DNA of 39,150 nt from Christensenellaceae bacterium (GTDB taxonomy: Bacteria; Bacillota; Clostridia; Christensenellales; Aristaeellaceae): positions 1-39,150 of the forward strand of contig JAHHSO010000017.1 in the NCBI GenBank assembly GCA_020025205.1, given 5' to 3'. The position numbers were made by a program, and so were the translations under genes. The notes beneath the pieces were generated by a model that made no database searches, was not told where the DNA came from, and saw only the letters and a program-made list of their open reading frames with translations. Below, piece after piece: positions 1 to 8,274 of this stretch. The number at the start of each line of letters is the position of its first letter. Within the stretch, counting starts at the first letter, position 1.

Positions 1-58
1 AAATCCGAACACCGTATTCATCATACCGAGAATGCTGGTGGGCGGATTTTCTTTTTAT
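1..58 (+). terminator. Intrinsic terminator of an upstream gene outside the window
   Basis: An interrupted hairpin pairs AAATCCG and CACC on the left with GGTG and CGGATTT on the right, followed by a T-rich tract. It probably ends the gene upstream of ybaB. In many Bacillota that gene is dnaX, but no coding sequence is visible here to confirm it. Confidence 0.5.
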
Positions 59-212
59 TGCCTATCATAAAATCATCTGGCAGCATGAATTTTTTACGCC
101 ATGCAATTGACCGGAAAACGATCTGCATCAGCCTGCACTTTCTTTTTCCTATGGTTGATTGCCTCTTTTTGAGTCTTCCCGGCTTCTGCAATTGAATATA
201 AATATTTTCTGC

Positions 213-241
213 TTTTCATTTTTCCCTAAATGGTGTATAAT
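213..241 (+). promoter_or_regulatory. Probable sigma-A promoter of ybaB-recR
   Basis: A perfect TATAAT lies at 236-241 with a TTTTCA element 17 bases upstream at 213-218. It sits about 35 bases before the ybaB start, so ybaB-recR can be transcribed independently of anything upstream. The rest of 59-212 shows no gene. Confidence 0.55.
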
Positions 242-275
242 CGGACTAGACTTATTTTTAGGAGGATTGTTTCAC

Positions 276-617
276 ATGGCTAGAGGCGGTTTCCCCGGTA
301 TTCCGGGCGGTAATATGCAGCAGCTTATGCGTCAGGCGCAGAAGATGCAGCAGCAGATGATGAAGGCTCAGGAGGATCTGGACGCACGCGAGTATGAAGG
401 CACTTCCGGCGGCGGTGCGGTCAGCTGCAAAGTCAGCGGCAAACGTCAGCTGCTCTCCCTGACCATCGACAAAGATGCAGTGGATCCGGAAGAGGTCGAC
501 ATGCTCCAGGATATGATTATCGCGGCGGTCAACGATGCTCTCTCCAAGGGTGAAGAAGCCCGTGAAAGCGAAATGACCAAGCTTGGCGGCGCAGCCGGCA
601 TGGGCGGCCTGTTCTAA
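276..617 (+). CDS. ybaB: Nucleoid-associated protein, YbaB/EbfC family
   Basis: This encodes a 113-residue protein of the YbaB/EbfC DNA-binding family, small dimeric proteins that coat DNA and are usually encoded next to recR. The start is the ATG at 276, preceded by AGGAGG at 260-265; a longer upstream reading from 159 has no ribosome site and contains unrelated hydrophobic sequence. The N-terminus is rich in Gly and then Gln/Met (QAQKMQQQMMKAQ), the typical YbaB helix, followed by the core with a GGGAVSCKVSG-like strand. The stop codon overlaps the recR start by one base, so the two are translationally coupled. The ybaB-recR order is standard in bacteria. The identification is firm; the cellular role is inferred from the family. 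Confidence 0.93.
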   Translation: MARGGFPGIPGGNMQQLMRQAQKMQQQMMKAQEDLDAREYEGTSGGGAVSCKVSGKRQLLSLTIDKDAVDPEEVDMLQDMIIAAVNDALSKGEEARESEMTKLGGAAGMGGLF

Positions 618-1216
618 TGGCAAATCAAATCGAGCCTATCGCACGTATGGCTCAGCAGCTTTCACGTCTGCCCGGCATTGGTGCAAAAACAGCGCAGCGT
701 CTGGCCTATCATATTGTCTCTCTTCCAGAAGAGCAGGTGCATGAACTCGCTGCCTCCATCTGGCAGGGACGCAAAGCCGTGAAATATTGCTCCATCTGCG
801 GCAACTACACCGTAGATGACCCCTGCCCCATCTGTTCGGACGAACAACGGCATACGGGGGTTCTCTGCGTGGTGCGCGATCCGCGCGACGTTGCAGCCAT
901 GGAACGTATGCGTGACTTCAAAGGCCTTTATCATGTGCTGCACGGCACAATTTCTCCGATGGAAGGCATTGGCCCGGAGGATATCCGTATCCGCGAGCTG
1001 CTTGCCCGCGTCGGCGCGGAGAATATTCACGAAGTCATTCTGGCGACCAACCCAGACATTGAAGGCGAAGCAACGGCCAGCTATATTGCCCGTCTGCTCA
1101 AGCCAATGGGGATTCTGGTTACCCGCATTGCGCACGGTCTGCCCGTTGGCGGCGATTTGGAATATACGGACGAAGTTACGCTGGCTAAGGCAATTGAAGG
1201 TCGGCGCGAAATGTGA
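617..1216 (+). CDS. recR: Recombination mediator protein RecR
   Basis: RecR works with RecO (and RecF) to load RecA at single-strand gaps. The protein has 199 residues, the usual length. Visible features are the N-terminal helix-hairpin-helix around residues 18-30 (LPGIGAKTAQRLA), a four-cysteine zinc finger with Cys58, Cys61, Cys70 and Cys73, and a Toprim domain beginning near residue 80 (GVLCVVRDPRD) with the PMEGIGPEDI segment. The ATG at 617 overlaps the ybaB stop by one base. A terminator follows immediately, closing the two-gene operon. All key residues are present. Confidence 0.97.
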   Translation: MANQIEPIARMAQQLSRLPGIGAKTAQRLAYHIVSLPEEQVHELAASIWQGRKAVKYCSICGNYTVDDPCPICSDEQRHTGVLCVVRDPRDVAAMERMRDFKGLYHVLHGTISPMEGIGPEDIRIRELLARVGAENIHEVILATNPDIEGEATASYIARLLKPMGILVTRIAHGLPVGGDLEYTDEVTLAKAIEGRREM

Positions 1217-1240
1217 CAATTTATGTTTCATTTCATCAGC

Positions 1241-1274
1241 AAAAGCGGTTGTGTTCAAGCACATCCGCTTTTTG
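1241..1274. terminator. Intrinsic terminator between recR and the convergent DUF4363 gene
   Basis: The stem AAAAGCGG-TGTG / CACA-CCGCTTTTT encloses a short loop and is followed by T residues on the plus strand and a shorter T run on the minus strand. It separates the convergent ybaB-recR and DUF421-DUF4363 units. Confidence 0.8.
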
Positions 1275-1308
1275 ATTTGCTGATTTTAAATTTCCGTCTT
1301 TTTATTTT

Positions 1309-1692
1309 TTACAGCACATTTTGAATGCTCAGAGCCTGCCGTTCTCTGACATGTCGTGCGCTTTTCTCCACTTCACATGCATAAATCATCGCCATCGGCC
1401 GATCCTTTCCTTCAAGCGCAGCAATCATTCTGGATATTCCTCTGTTTACTTCTTCCACATCAGAATGATCCGCCAGTATTTCCAGTTTCCTGGCGTGTTT
1501 ATCCCAAAATGCGTCCAGTGCCTGTGCTTTTTTCAATCCTTCGTCCAGTTCCCCCTGGCGCACCATTTTTAAAATTTCCTCTGTTTGAGAAAGTGCTTCA
1601 TCGGTCATTTGTCTGACAATGCTGTATTCCGCCACGCACAGCATCGCAAGCACAAGCATCACGCCTGCTATTGTCACCACTTTCTTACGCAC
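1309..1692 (-). CDS. DUF4363-family protein with one N-terminal membrane helix
   Basis: This is a 127-residue protein with an N-terminal hydrophobic helix (about residues 5-23) behind a basic MRKK start, followed by a mostly helical, charged extracytoplasmic region. The size, topology and pairing with a DUF421 gene fit the DUF4363 family of Clostridia, which has no established biochemical function. The start is GTG at 1692, with a GAGGTGG ribosome site lying in the last codons of the upstream DUF421 gene. Only one base separates the two genes, so they are translationally coupled. The pair is inferred to act together in the membrane, possibly in the sporulation or spore envelope context known for some DUF421 proteins. 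Confidence 0.72.
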   Translation of the reverse strand: MRKKVVTIAGVMLVLAMLCVAEYSIVRQMTDEALSQTEEILKMVRQGELDEGLKKAQALDAFWDKHARKLEILADHSDVEEVNRGISRMIAALEGKDRPMAMIYACEVEKSARHVRERQALSIQNVL

Positions 1693-1693
1693 T

Positions 1694-2419
1694 TTACCAC
1701 CTCACCCGATCCGGCGCGATTGCGTCCAGCTGGAAAAGCCGCCCATCTTCCCCTTTTTCCTGAACAAGCAGCTTTCCCTGTGTATCCAATGCTGCAAAGA
1801 GCACATCCGCATCCCTTTCAACCCCATGTTCATGAAGAATGCGCCTAAGCCAGCCCGGTTCAAGTTCCGCAATGCGCATCGTGCGTTCCTGTACATGTCC
1901 ATCCAAAATCAGCAGCAAGGGAATGCCATCATACACATCTGTCATTCCCATTTCTCCGCGTGTCGCCGGGCGGCTTTCCGCCGAAGGAAACACACTGAGC
2001 GCACCGTTTGTTTCCAGAATGACGCTTCCCGCCTCTTTTAACCCCATGACACCGTTTGTCCGCATTCCTTCCATCAGGTCGGATAGATCAAAACACAGGC
2101 GCGAAAGTTCCTTTTCACAGATCCGCCCATCCCGAACAAGGACACTCGGCCTTCCGCATATAATCCGGCGCATCTTCATGCTGAAAAACGAAAGTGCCGT
2201 CAATATACTGTGAATTAGAAGCAGCGTCAAAATGGCAATGACTCCACCCAAAATCGGCGCATCCACGTCTGCCATGGGTAATGTCGCCAAGTCGGAAATC
2301 ATCAGCGTAATGACAACTTCATAGGGCTGAAGCTGAGCCAGCTGTCGTTTTCCCATCAGCCGAAGCACAATTGCTGTCACAAAAAACAGAATGATCGTTC
2401 TAAAGACTCCTGTAAGCAC
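1694..2419 (-). CDS. DUF421 (YetF-family) membrane protein
   Basis: This 241-residue protein belongs to the YetF/DUF421 family. It has N-terminal hydrophobic segments (about residues 4-20 and 56-80) with the family hallmark LMGKRQLAQLQPYEVVITL between them, then a cytoplasmic domain containing the conserved RPSVLVRDGRI stretch. Bacillus paralogues of this family have been tied to spore properties, but molecular function is unknown. The start is GTG at 2419 with a run of G as ribosome site upstream. It is first in an operon with the DUF4363 gene. Family membership is clear; role is inference. Confidence 0.85.
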   Translation of the reverse strand: MLTGVFRTIILFFVTAIVLRLMGKRQLAQLQPYEVVITLMISDLATLPMADVDAPILGGVIAILTLLLIHSILTALSFFSMKMRRIICGRPSVLVRDGRICEKELSRLCFDLSDLMEGMRTNGVMGLKEAGSVILETNGALSVFPSAESRPATRGEMGMTDVYDGIPLLLILDGHVQERTMRIAELEPGWLRRILHEHGVERDADVLFAALDTQGKLLVQEKGEDGRLFQLDAIAPDRVRW

Positions 2420-2462
2420 ATTTCGTCCCCCTTTTGCTTCTACTTTGCGCCATTTCAGGAAG

Positions 2463-2492
2463 AATATACTCGTTTCTCACAGGTGTGCTCAA
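2463..2492 (-). promoter_or_regulatory. Probable sigma-A promoter of DUF421-DUF4363
   Basis: On the minus strand TTGAGC and TATATT are separated by 18 bases, about 45 bases upstream of the DUF421 start. Confidence 0.45.
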
Positions 2493-2505
2493 AATCCCTG
2501 ATAAT

Positions 2506-2528
2506 AAAAAAAGACGCCGAAGCGTCCT
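2506..2528 (-). terminator. Terminator of the nitroreductase gene
   Basis: On the minus strand a compact GGACGC-TTCG-GCGTC hairpin with a stable tetraloop is followed by seven T residues, 12 bases after the nitroreductase stop. Confidence 0.85.
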
Positions 2529-2540
2529 GTTAACCCTGCA

Positions 2541-3257
2541 TTATGCGCGCATGCTGTATCCGCCCTCAACCTTTTTCCAAATAGGAGAACGGCCAGCAGA
2601 CATTGCCCCCACCGCCGCATGAAGCATACAGATGCCGCGATCTATCGGCGCAAACTTTTTGATCATCACCGGCTTTTCTAAGATCGTTACGCTGGTCTTA
2701 TCCGCGACAATCTTCCAGGGCTGCTGATTCATGGAACTGGGCGCCACGCGCGCTGCCAGCACAGCATTTTTCTGCCAGGTGCCCAGCTCTGCCAGCTGCT
2801 CTTCGCTCATGCCGCAGACATTCTCCACGCTGCGGCGCTTTGGCGCTGCTGTCTGAGGATCGATCTTTCCCAACGCAATCACGCAATGCACCATTTCATC
2901 GCCCTGAAGATCTACGTTGCGGACGATGATATCCTTATAAAAATCCTTGCCAAGCCAGCAGGATCCCAGACCCATCGATGCCGCTTCCAGAACAAGCGCT
3001 TCACCCATAAAGCCTTCCAGCTCCATCGGTGTGCCATTCTTGGCGACCACAACAGCATACACATCGGTTCCCTTGATTTTATTTTTGAGACCGGGGCCTT
3101 TAAACATGCGGACAGTGATCCCCTGCCAGCTCAGCTTGCGGCACAAAATGCCCAGCTTGTCCAGCTGCTCCTTATCCGGCGCACCCTTAAACTTACGCAC
3201 AGAGTTGCGCTTTGCCATTGCATCCATCCAGCTTGTTTCCAGCTTCAATTCAAACAT
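2541..3257 (-). CDS. Nitroreductase-family protein (double-lobed, Clostridial type)
   Basis: This 238-residue protein belongs to the nitroreductase/FMN-binding superfamily. The recognisable parts are an N-terminal AKRNSVRKFKG motif (the family's usual R-S-x-R-x-F region), EALVLEAASMGLGSCWLG in the middle, and a second SSMNQQPWKIV segment typical of putative nitroreductases in which the two halves of the fold are arranged in one chain. It probably binds FMN and reduces an unknown substrate with NAD(P)H. The start is taken as the ATG at 3257 because GGGGAG lies 9 bases upstream; an upstream ATG at 3305 has no such site. It has its own promoter and terminator and is a single-gene unit. The substrate cannot be predicted. 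Confidence 0.8.
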   Translation of the reverse strand: MFELKLETSWMDAMAKRNSVRKFKGAPDKEQLDKLGILCRKLSWQGITVRMFKGPGLKNKIKGTDVYAVVVAKNGTPMELEGFMGEALVLEAASMGLGSCWLGKDFYKDIIVRNVDLQGDEMVHCVIALGKIDPQTAAPKRRSVENVCGMSEEQLAELGTWQKNAVLAARVAPSSMNQQPWKIVADKTSVTILEKPVMIKKFAPIDRGICMLHAAVGAMSAGRSPIWKKVEGGYSMRA

Positions 3258-3320
3258 GTTTTTTCGCTCCCCATCAAAAGGCGCATCTTCCGCCTCTGTA
3301 TTCAAAAAATGTATGTAAAT

Positions 3321-3350
3321 ACTTTATCACGTTCCAGTCTCTCCTGTCAA
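3321..3350 (-). promoter_or_regulatory. Probable sigma-A promoter of the nitroreductase gene
   Basis: A perfect TTGACA on the minus strand (3345-3350) is followed after 18 bases by TAAAGT. The promoter lies about 65 bases upstream of the chosen start. Confidence 0.5.
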
Positions 3351-3386
3351 TAATAATCCGCTGACTGGCGTTCTATGTTCCATAAG

Positions 3387-3434
3387 AAAAGGCATCCGAA
3401 CACCGCCATATTCGGTGTTCGGATGCCTTTTTTC
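3387..3434. terminator. Strong bidirectional terminator
   Basis: A near-perfect long stem, AAAGGCATCCGAACACCG paired with CGGTGTTCGGATGCCTTT around a short loop, is followed by T tracts. It ends the aminotransferase gene on the minus strand. Confidence 0.9.
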
Positions 3435-3452
3435 TTCATATTTTCTTCATAT

Positions 3453-4658
3453 TCATGAGAGCATATCAACGAACGTTCTGATTCTCTCAACGCCCACGTG
3501 AATACGTTCAAGCGATGTGGCATAAGACATCCGGCAGAACCCTTGCGCACAGAAAGCCTCTCCTGGGACAACAGCCACCCAGGCTCTCTCCAAAAGCTGG
3601 CTGGCCAATGCCTCCGTATTGTCCAAGACCACATTGCCGCAGCTCTTCCCCAGCAGTTCGCGCACATCCAGCATCACATAAAATGCACCCTTGGGCATTT
3701 GACAATGTATACCCGGGATGGCGTTCAGCCGCGCCACTATGTCCTTGCGGCGCACATCATATGCCCTTCGCATCTGTTCAATGCAATCCGGCCCTTTCGG
3801 AGATTTCAGCGCCTCTTCCGCTGCATACTGCGCAATGGAGTTGCTGCCGCTGGCTACCTGGCTTTGAAAACTGCTCATCGCTTTGATGATCTTCTTCGGA
3901 CCGGCTGCATATCCAATACGCCAGCCTGTCATGGCATAGGCTTTGGATACACCATTGATTACAATCGTCTGTGCATAGATCTCTTCATTGATTGACGCAA
4001 TGGAGACATGTTCTTCGCCGTCATAGATGAGCTTTTCGTAAATCTCGTCAGAAATCACATAAAACCCGCTCTTTACAGCAAGTGCAGCAATATTCTGAAT
4101 CTGCCTTCTGTTCCAAACACAGCCATTGGGGTTGTTAGGCGTATTGAGAATCAGGGCTTTGGTTCGCTCTGTAACAAAAGGTGCAAGATCTTCTGCTTCT
4201 ACAATAAAGTTCTTTTCTGCCTTACCTTCCACCAATACCGGAACGCCGCCTGCAATTCTAACCATTTCTGGATACGATACCCAGCATGGCGTTGGAATGA
4301 TCACTTCATCGCCGGGATTCACAATTGCTGCAAGTGCGGTATAAATAGAGGCTTTTGCACCGTTGGACACAATGATCTGATCCGGCGTATAGTCCAGCTC
4401 ATTCTCCCTGCGCAGTTTATCGCAGATTGCACGCCGAAGACCAATCGTTCCCGACACGGGGGTGTAACGTGTCAGCCCCATGTCCAATGCCTCATGTGCC
4501 GCAGTTCGAATATACTGCGGCGTCACAAAATCAGGCTCGCCCGCGCAAAAAGAAATGACATCAAGCCCCTTTGCGCGCATTTCATTCGCCTTGGCATTGA
4601 TACTCAGAGTAGGAGAAGGCGCAATCGCGCCGCAAACATGAGAAAGTTCAAGAGACAA
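3453..4658 (-). CDS. PLP-dependent aminotransferase, class I/II (aspartate-type)
   Basis: This 401-residue protein is a fold-type I aminotransferase close to the bacterial aspartate/prephenate aminotransferase group. It transfers amino groups between amino acids and 2-oxoacids in the cytoplasm. Visible residues are the CAGEPDF segment near 38-44, NTPNNPNG near 172-179, the PLP-phenol-binding Asp204/Tyr207 in SDEIYEKL, and the Schiff-base Lys239 in INGVSKAYAMTGWRIGY, with Arg247 as a phosphate ligand. The start is TTG at 4658 with GGAGG upstream, and the N-terminus MSLELS fits the family. It is a single-gene unit between its own promoter and terminator. The exact substrate is uncertain, so no symbol is given. 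Confidence 0.92.
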   Translation of the reverse strand: MSLELSHVCGAIAPSPTLSINAKANEMRAKGLDVISFCAGEPDFVTPQYIRTAAHEALDMGLTRYTPVSGTIGLRRAICDKLRRENELDYTPDQIIVSNGAKASIYTALAAIVNPGDEVIIPTPCWVSYPEMVRIAGGVPVLVEGKAEKNFIVEAEDLAPFVTERTKALILNTPNNPNGCVWNRRQIQNIAALAVKSGFYVISDEIYEKLIYDGEEHVSIASINEEIYAQTIVINGVSKAYAMTGWRIGYAAGPKKIIKAMSSFQSQVASGSNSIAQYAAEEALKSPKGPDCIEQMRRAYDVRRKDIVARLNAIPGIHCQMPKGAFYVMLDVRELLGKSCGNVVLDNTEALASQLLERAWVAVVPGEAFCAQGFCRMSYATSLERIHVGVERIRTFVDMLS

Positions 4659-4706
4659 ACCAACCGCCTCCTTTGAGCCTTTATAGTTTAAATGAATTAT
4701 ATTTTC

Positions 4707-4735
4707 ATTATACTATCATTTTTTTGATATTTCAA
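4707..4735 (-). promoter_or_regulatory. Sigma-A promoter of the aminotransferase gene
   Basis: On the minus strand TTGAAA and a perfect TATAAT are separated by 17 bases, about 50 bases upstream of the TTG start. The surrounding 4659-4966 gap is AT-rich and otherwise holds only the divergent promoter of the DUF3048 gene. Confidence 0.75.
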
Positions 4736-4883
4736 GCTCAAATTCTTATTTTTATCTAAATATTGAACAATTCATTTTCAATTCCTTCATTTTTATATTT
4801 TTCACATTTTGAATTTTCATTTTGTTTTCTCTCGATTCTTTCAAAAAAGCGTATGCATAAAAACGTCTTTTATGCCAAAAGAC

Positions 4884-4912
4884 TTGCCATATTCCCATTT
4901 TTGAGGTATTAT
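4884..4912 (+). promoter_or_regulatory. Probable sigma-A promoter of the DUF3048 gene
   Basis: TTGCCA (4884-4889) and TATTAT (4907-4912) are separated by 17 bases, about 45 bases before the GGAGGT site of the downstream gene. Confidence 0.55.
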
Positions 4913-4966
4913 TACTTTGGTTCATCTCTTTTCTAATTTTAGAAGTCATTTTTTGGAGGTGTTTTT

Positions 4967-6274
4967 TTGTCTCATCTGTTCAAATGGTTTCTGGCTGCCT
5001 CGCTGGTTCTTTCTCTGAGCACCGCTGCTGCGGCCGAAGACAACTATTACCTCGAGCTGCCTTCCAAGGGCATCTCCTCTTCCTTGAAAATCACGGTTGA
5101 CGTGCCGGAGGAGAACCCCGTTCAAGACGGCATCAACCCTCTTACGGGTGAAACCTGGTTTGGCAACTACTACCCGATTCTGGTCAATATTGACTGCCAT
5201 CCCGGCGCTCTGCCGCACTGGGGTGTTTCCGCTGCCGACATCATCTATGAAATGCCGATTCAAAAGGATGGTTCGACCCGCTCTGCTGCCCTGTTCATGG
5301 GCACACTGCCGTCCTATGCCGGCCCTGTTCGTTCCGGCCGTGTGCCGATGGGCTCCCTGCGTGAAATGTGGGGCGGTGCATGGGTGTTCTACGGCTGGCA
5401 GAACTGGTTCAATCGGAACCAGACCAACACCGTTGTTGACGTTGACGACTGGGCACTGCATGTGCACAAAGATGCTCGTCAGAAAGGCCGCTGGGTCTTC
5501 CCGTTTGTCGAAGGTTCTGAGCGCAATTACGATGCGCTGTTCCATCGCGAGAAGGATGGCAACCACGTCCCTCCGCACGATGTGCAGGTCGATATGAATG
5601 CTGTTGCCTCCCTCTTTACCGAAGAGGCTCCGAAGCATCCGTTCCTCTTTACTGAAGATGGCCTTGACCGCGGCGTTGACGTCTCCGGCATCACCGTCAA
5701 CTACAAGACCACCAGCCCTGAGTACATCTCTTCCTACGTCTATAACGAGACGACCGGCTTGTATGAGCGTTATCATAACAATGAGCCGTACTACGATGCG
5801 CTCAACGGCATGAACACCCAGTTTGCCAACGTCATCGTACTTCGCACGGACGTTTCCTGGTACAACAACGCGCCGCAGCGTCCGGTGATCCAGCTGGTCG
5901 GTCAGGGTGTTGCTGAAATCTTCCAGAACGGCAAATACATCCGTGGTACCTGGGTGCGCACGCATGATGCATCCAAGGCAGACGAATTCGATTCCCTGCC
6001 CGCCCGCATGATCTTCCTTGACGAAAACGGCGAAGAGCTGCCCATGAAGGTTGGTAAAACATTCATCCAGATTGTAGACAATACGCAGCCTGTCATCGTC
6101 ACTACTTCCGAGAATATCGAAGGCTCCACGCCTCAGGCCACTCCGAAGCCCACAGCAACGCCGCGCCCGACGCGTACCCCGAAGCCCACTCGCACTCCGA
6201 AGGCTTCCTCTGCTACGCCGGCTCCTGTCGAAGCGGACGAAAATGCTGATGAAGATGTCTCTTTCGGCGGCTAA
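4967..6274 (+). CDS. Secreted DUF3048 (YerB-like) protein with TP-rich C-terminal tail
   Basis: This 435-residue exported protein belongs to the DUF3048 family (YerB in Bacillus), whose function is unknown. A signal peptide covers about residues 1-24 (hydrophobic core, then AAAAED), with no lipobox cysteine, unlike YerB lipoproteins. The family core follows: NPLTGE near residue 55, YPILVNID, AADIIYEMP, and the GPVRSGR segment near residue 118, then the C-terminal DUF3048 domain with RGTWVR near 325. Residues from about 385 form a Thr/Pro repeat tail (TPKPTATPRPTRTPKP) and an acidic end, probably an extended wall-spanning linker. The start is TTG at 4967 with GGAGGT 6 bases upstream. It is a single-gene unit ended by a hairpin at 6288-6317. 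Confidence 0.88.
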   Translation: MSHLFKWFLAASLVLSLSTAAAAEDNYYLELPSKGISSSLKITVDVPEENPVQDGINPLTGETWFGNYYPILVNIDCHPGALPHWGVSAADIIYEMPIQKDGSTRSAALFMGTLPSYAGPVRSGRVPMGSLREMWGGAWVFYGWQNWFNRNQTNTVVDVDDWALHVHKDARQKGRWVFPFVEGSERNYDALFHREKDGNHVPPHDVQVDMNAVASLFTEEAPKHPFLFTEDGLDRGVDVSGITVNYKTTSPEYISSYVYNETTGLYERYHNNEPYYDALNGMNTQFANVIVLRTDVSWYNNAPQRPVIQLVGQGVAEIFQNGKYIRGTWVRTHDASKADEFDSLPARMIFLDENGEELPMKVGKTFIQIVDNTQPVIVTTSENIEGSTPQATPKPTATPRPTRTPKPTRTPKASSATPAPVEADENADEDVSFGG

Positions 6275-6287
6275 TTCCCTTTAAACA

Positions 6288-6317
6288 CAAAAGTCTGTTC
6301 ATACGAGCAGACTTTTT
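6288..6317 (+). terminator. Terminator of the DUF3048 gene
   Basis: The stem AAAAGTCTG / CAGACTTTTT with a short loop and T tail lies 14 bases after the stop codon. Confidence 0.85.
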
Positions 6318-6364
6318 CTATGCCCTTGCCTCATTTATGAATCTTTCTTCATCTTTCACATCGG

Positions 6365-6393
6365 TTGACTCACCTCAACAACTGTGTTATGAT
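6365..6393 (+). promoter_or_regulatory. Sigma-A promoter of mscL
   Basis: TTGACT (6365-6370) and TATGAT (6388-6393) with an exact 17-base spacer lie about 40 bases upstream of the mscL start. Confidence 0.75.
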
Positions 6394-6434
6394 ATTTTAT
6401 TATGAGATGTTAGCTTACAAAAGGAGAGATTGCT

Positions 6435-6854
6435 TTGAAAAAGAAAACCGGCTTCTTTGCAGAGTTTAAGGCTTTCGCTTCCCGCGGCAATGTCGTGGAT
6501 ATGGCCGTTGGTGTTATCATTGGCGCTGCATTCAAAGCCATTGTGGACTCGCTGGTCAACGATGTCGTTATGCCCTTTGTTGGTCTCTTCGTGGATACCA
6601 GCAGTTTCGCCGATGTTGTTCTGCGGATTGGCGGCGCAGAAATCTTAATTGGCAGTTTTATCGCCGCCGTGGTCAACTTCCTGATTGTCGCATTTGTCAT
6701 CTTCTGCATGATCAAAATGCTCAATAAGATGCATGATGTCGTCGTTCGCAAAGAAGCTGACGAAACCGCAAAAGCGGCCGAAGAACAAGCTGCTTCAGCC
6801 GCCACCACCGAAGCGCTTCTTGCCGAGATTCTTGCTGAAATTCGCAGCAAATAA
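6435..6854 (+). CDS. mscL: Large-conductance mechanosensitive channel MscL
   Basis: MscL is a homopentameric inner-membrane channel that opens under membrane tension to release solutes during hypo-osmotic shock. The protein has 139 residues, normal for the family. The amphipathic N-terminal helix (FFAEFKAFASRGNVVDMAVG) leads into TM1 (about residues 18-45) with the conserved GVIIGAAF pore segment and the NDVVMPFVG motif. TM2 runs from about residue 72 to 97, followed by a charged C-terminal helix rich in Ala and Glu. The start is TTG at 6435 with AAGGAGAG upstream. It is monocistronic with its own promoter and terminator. Confidence 0.97.
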   Translation: MKKKTGFFAEFKAFASRGNVVDMAVGVIIGAAFKAIVDSLVNDVVMPFVGLFVDTSSFADVVLRIGGAEILIGSFIAAVVNFLIVAFVIFCMIKMLNKMHDVVVRKEADETAKAAEEQAASAATTEALLAEILAEIRSK

Positions 6855-6888
6855 TCATCAGCCTCTATCCTGACAGCTTAAGCAGATC

Positions 6889-6924
6889 AAAAGGTGTTTT
6901 TCAATGCGAAAACACCTTTTTTTG
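6889..6924 (+). terminator. Terminator of mscL
   Basis: The stem AAAAGGTGTTTT / AAAACACCTTTT is followed by T residues 35 bases after the mscL stop. Confidence 0.85.
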
Positions 6925-6970
6925 TACGCTGTGCCAGACGTCAGAACGTGCACACCGCATCATCAGAATT

Positions 6971-7012
6971 AAAAAAACTGCCGTCTGCGAACTTAAAGTT
7001 CGAAAACGGCAG
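6971..7012 (-). terminator. Terminator of the PRPP synthetase gene
   Basis: On the minus strand CTGCCGT and GAACTT pair with AAGTTC and ACGGCAG, followed by seven T residues. It begins a few bases after the PRPP synthetase stop. Confidence 0.85.
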
Positions 7013-7020
7013 AAGAACAA

Positions 7021-8217
7021 TTAGTCCTGCGGATGCTCAGCACGATAGCAGGTGAGCAGCTTTTCAATGCGGTTCCACGGATTCAGGAGATAGCTGATGG
7101 ACTGATCATGGTTGATTGTAGCGATGACAAACGCCATGTACTTCGACATATCCGCCTGAGAGAACCACGGCCTCTGCAGCAGTTCCGGCATCGCATATGT
7201 CAGGTTCGTTGCAAAAACGTGATCAATCACGCCTTCCTTATAAGCGTTGTCAAAGCCTTCCAGACCGTTGGTAAAGAAGGCAAACGTTGCACCCGCAAAT
7301 ACGCGCTTTGCGCCGCGCTTCTTGAGGCTATACGCAAGGTCAAGCATGGAATCGCCGGAAGAGATGATGTCGTCCGCAACGAAAATATCCTTGCCTTCAA
7401 CGCTCTCACCCATGTACTCGTGCGCAACAATCGGGTTGCGGCCGTTGATGACCTGCGTGTAGTCACGGCGCTTGTAGAACATGCCCAGATCAACGCCCAT
7501 CGCGGAGCTGTAATAAATATTACGGCTGATCGCGCCCTCATCCGGGGATACGACCATCATGTGATTCTTGTCGATCTTCAAATCATCGTAGCTGTGGCAC
7601 ATGGCCTTGAGGATTTGATAGGTCGGCATGATGCTCTCAAATCCGCTGAGCGGAATTGCATTCTGCACACGGGGATCGTGGGCATCAAAGGTGATGATGT
7701 TGGAAACACCCATCCGCACCAGTTCTTGAAGCATCATTGCGCAGTCCATGGACTCACGCGCCGTGCGGCGGTGCTGACGGCCCTCGTAGAGCATCGGCAT
7801 GATGACATTGATGCGGTAAGCCTTGCCGCTGACAGCAGCGATAATGCGCTTCAAATCAGCAAAATGCTCGTCCGGCGTCATCGGAACTTCTTTGCCATAC
7901 AGCTTATAGGTGCACTGATATGCGCCAACATCACAGATGATGAACAGATCGTAGCCGCGCACGGAATCTTTGAGCATTCCCTTGGCTTCACCTGTGCCGA
8001 AACGCGGACAGTGCGCTTCCAACAGAAAACCGTTCTTGTCCGTTCCATAGAAACTGTGCAGCCGCTGATCGGACGTAGAACTGTCCTGCTGCCAGCTCAT
8101 CAGAAATTCATTGACACGATGTCCCAGCTCCTGGCATCCATTCATGGCAATCACGCCCAGCGGCGCAACCGGCCTCATCGGAAACTTTTGCTTAGCTACA
8201 TTATTGTTCTCGTTCAT
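7021..8217 (-). CDS. Ribose-phosphate diphosphokinase (divergent, long form)
   Basis: This makes PRPP from ribose 5-phosphate and ATP, the activated sugar for nucleotide, His and Trp synthesis. The chosen product has 398 residues, longer than the usual 310-320 residues of Prs. The phosphoribosyltransferase-type PRPP loop is visible as VADDIISSGDSM near residue 285, where classical Prs has an acidic DD followed by a T/S-G-rich loop. Earlier, FDAHDPRVQNAIP near residue 185 matches the Prs DLHA-type region, and RQHRRTARES resembles the ATP-binding Arg segment. The start is the ATG at 8217 behind AAGGGA; the extension to 8286 has no ribosome site and runs through the promoter. The divergence means kinetics and regulation may differ from standard Prs. 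Confidence 0.85.
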   Translation of the reverse strand: MNENNNVAKQKFPMRPVAPLGVIAMNGCQELGHRVNEFLMSWQQDSSTSDQRLHSFYGTDKNGFLLEAHCPRFGTGEAKGMLKDSVRGYDLFIICDVGAYQCTYKLYGKEVPMTPDEHFADLKRIIAAVSGKAYRINVIMPMLYEGRQHRRTARESMDCAMMLQELVRMGVSNIITFDAHDPRVQNAIPLSGFESIMPTYQILKAMCHSYDDLKIDKNHMMVVSPDEGAISRNIYYSSAMGVDLGMFYKRRDYTQVINGRNPIVAHEYMGESVEGKDIFVADDIISSGDSMLDLAYSLKKRGAKRVFAGATFAFFTNGLEGFDNAYKEGVIDHVFATNLTYAMPELLQRPWFSQADMSKYMAFVIATINHDQSISYLLNPWNRIEKLLTCYRAEHPQD

Positions 8218-8274
8218 GCTGATTTCCCTTCTTGTTGTGGTTGTATCGGAAAAAGAAAGATTGCATTCAGATTG

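Noticed and set aside
4752..4949. A 65-residue minus-strand frame in the AT-rich gap before the DUF3048 gene
   Set aside because: It is Lys/Asn-rich as expected of AT-rich non-coding DNA, lacks a ribosome site and overlaps the promoter of the DUF3048 gene.
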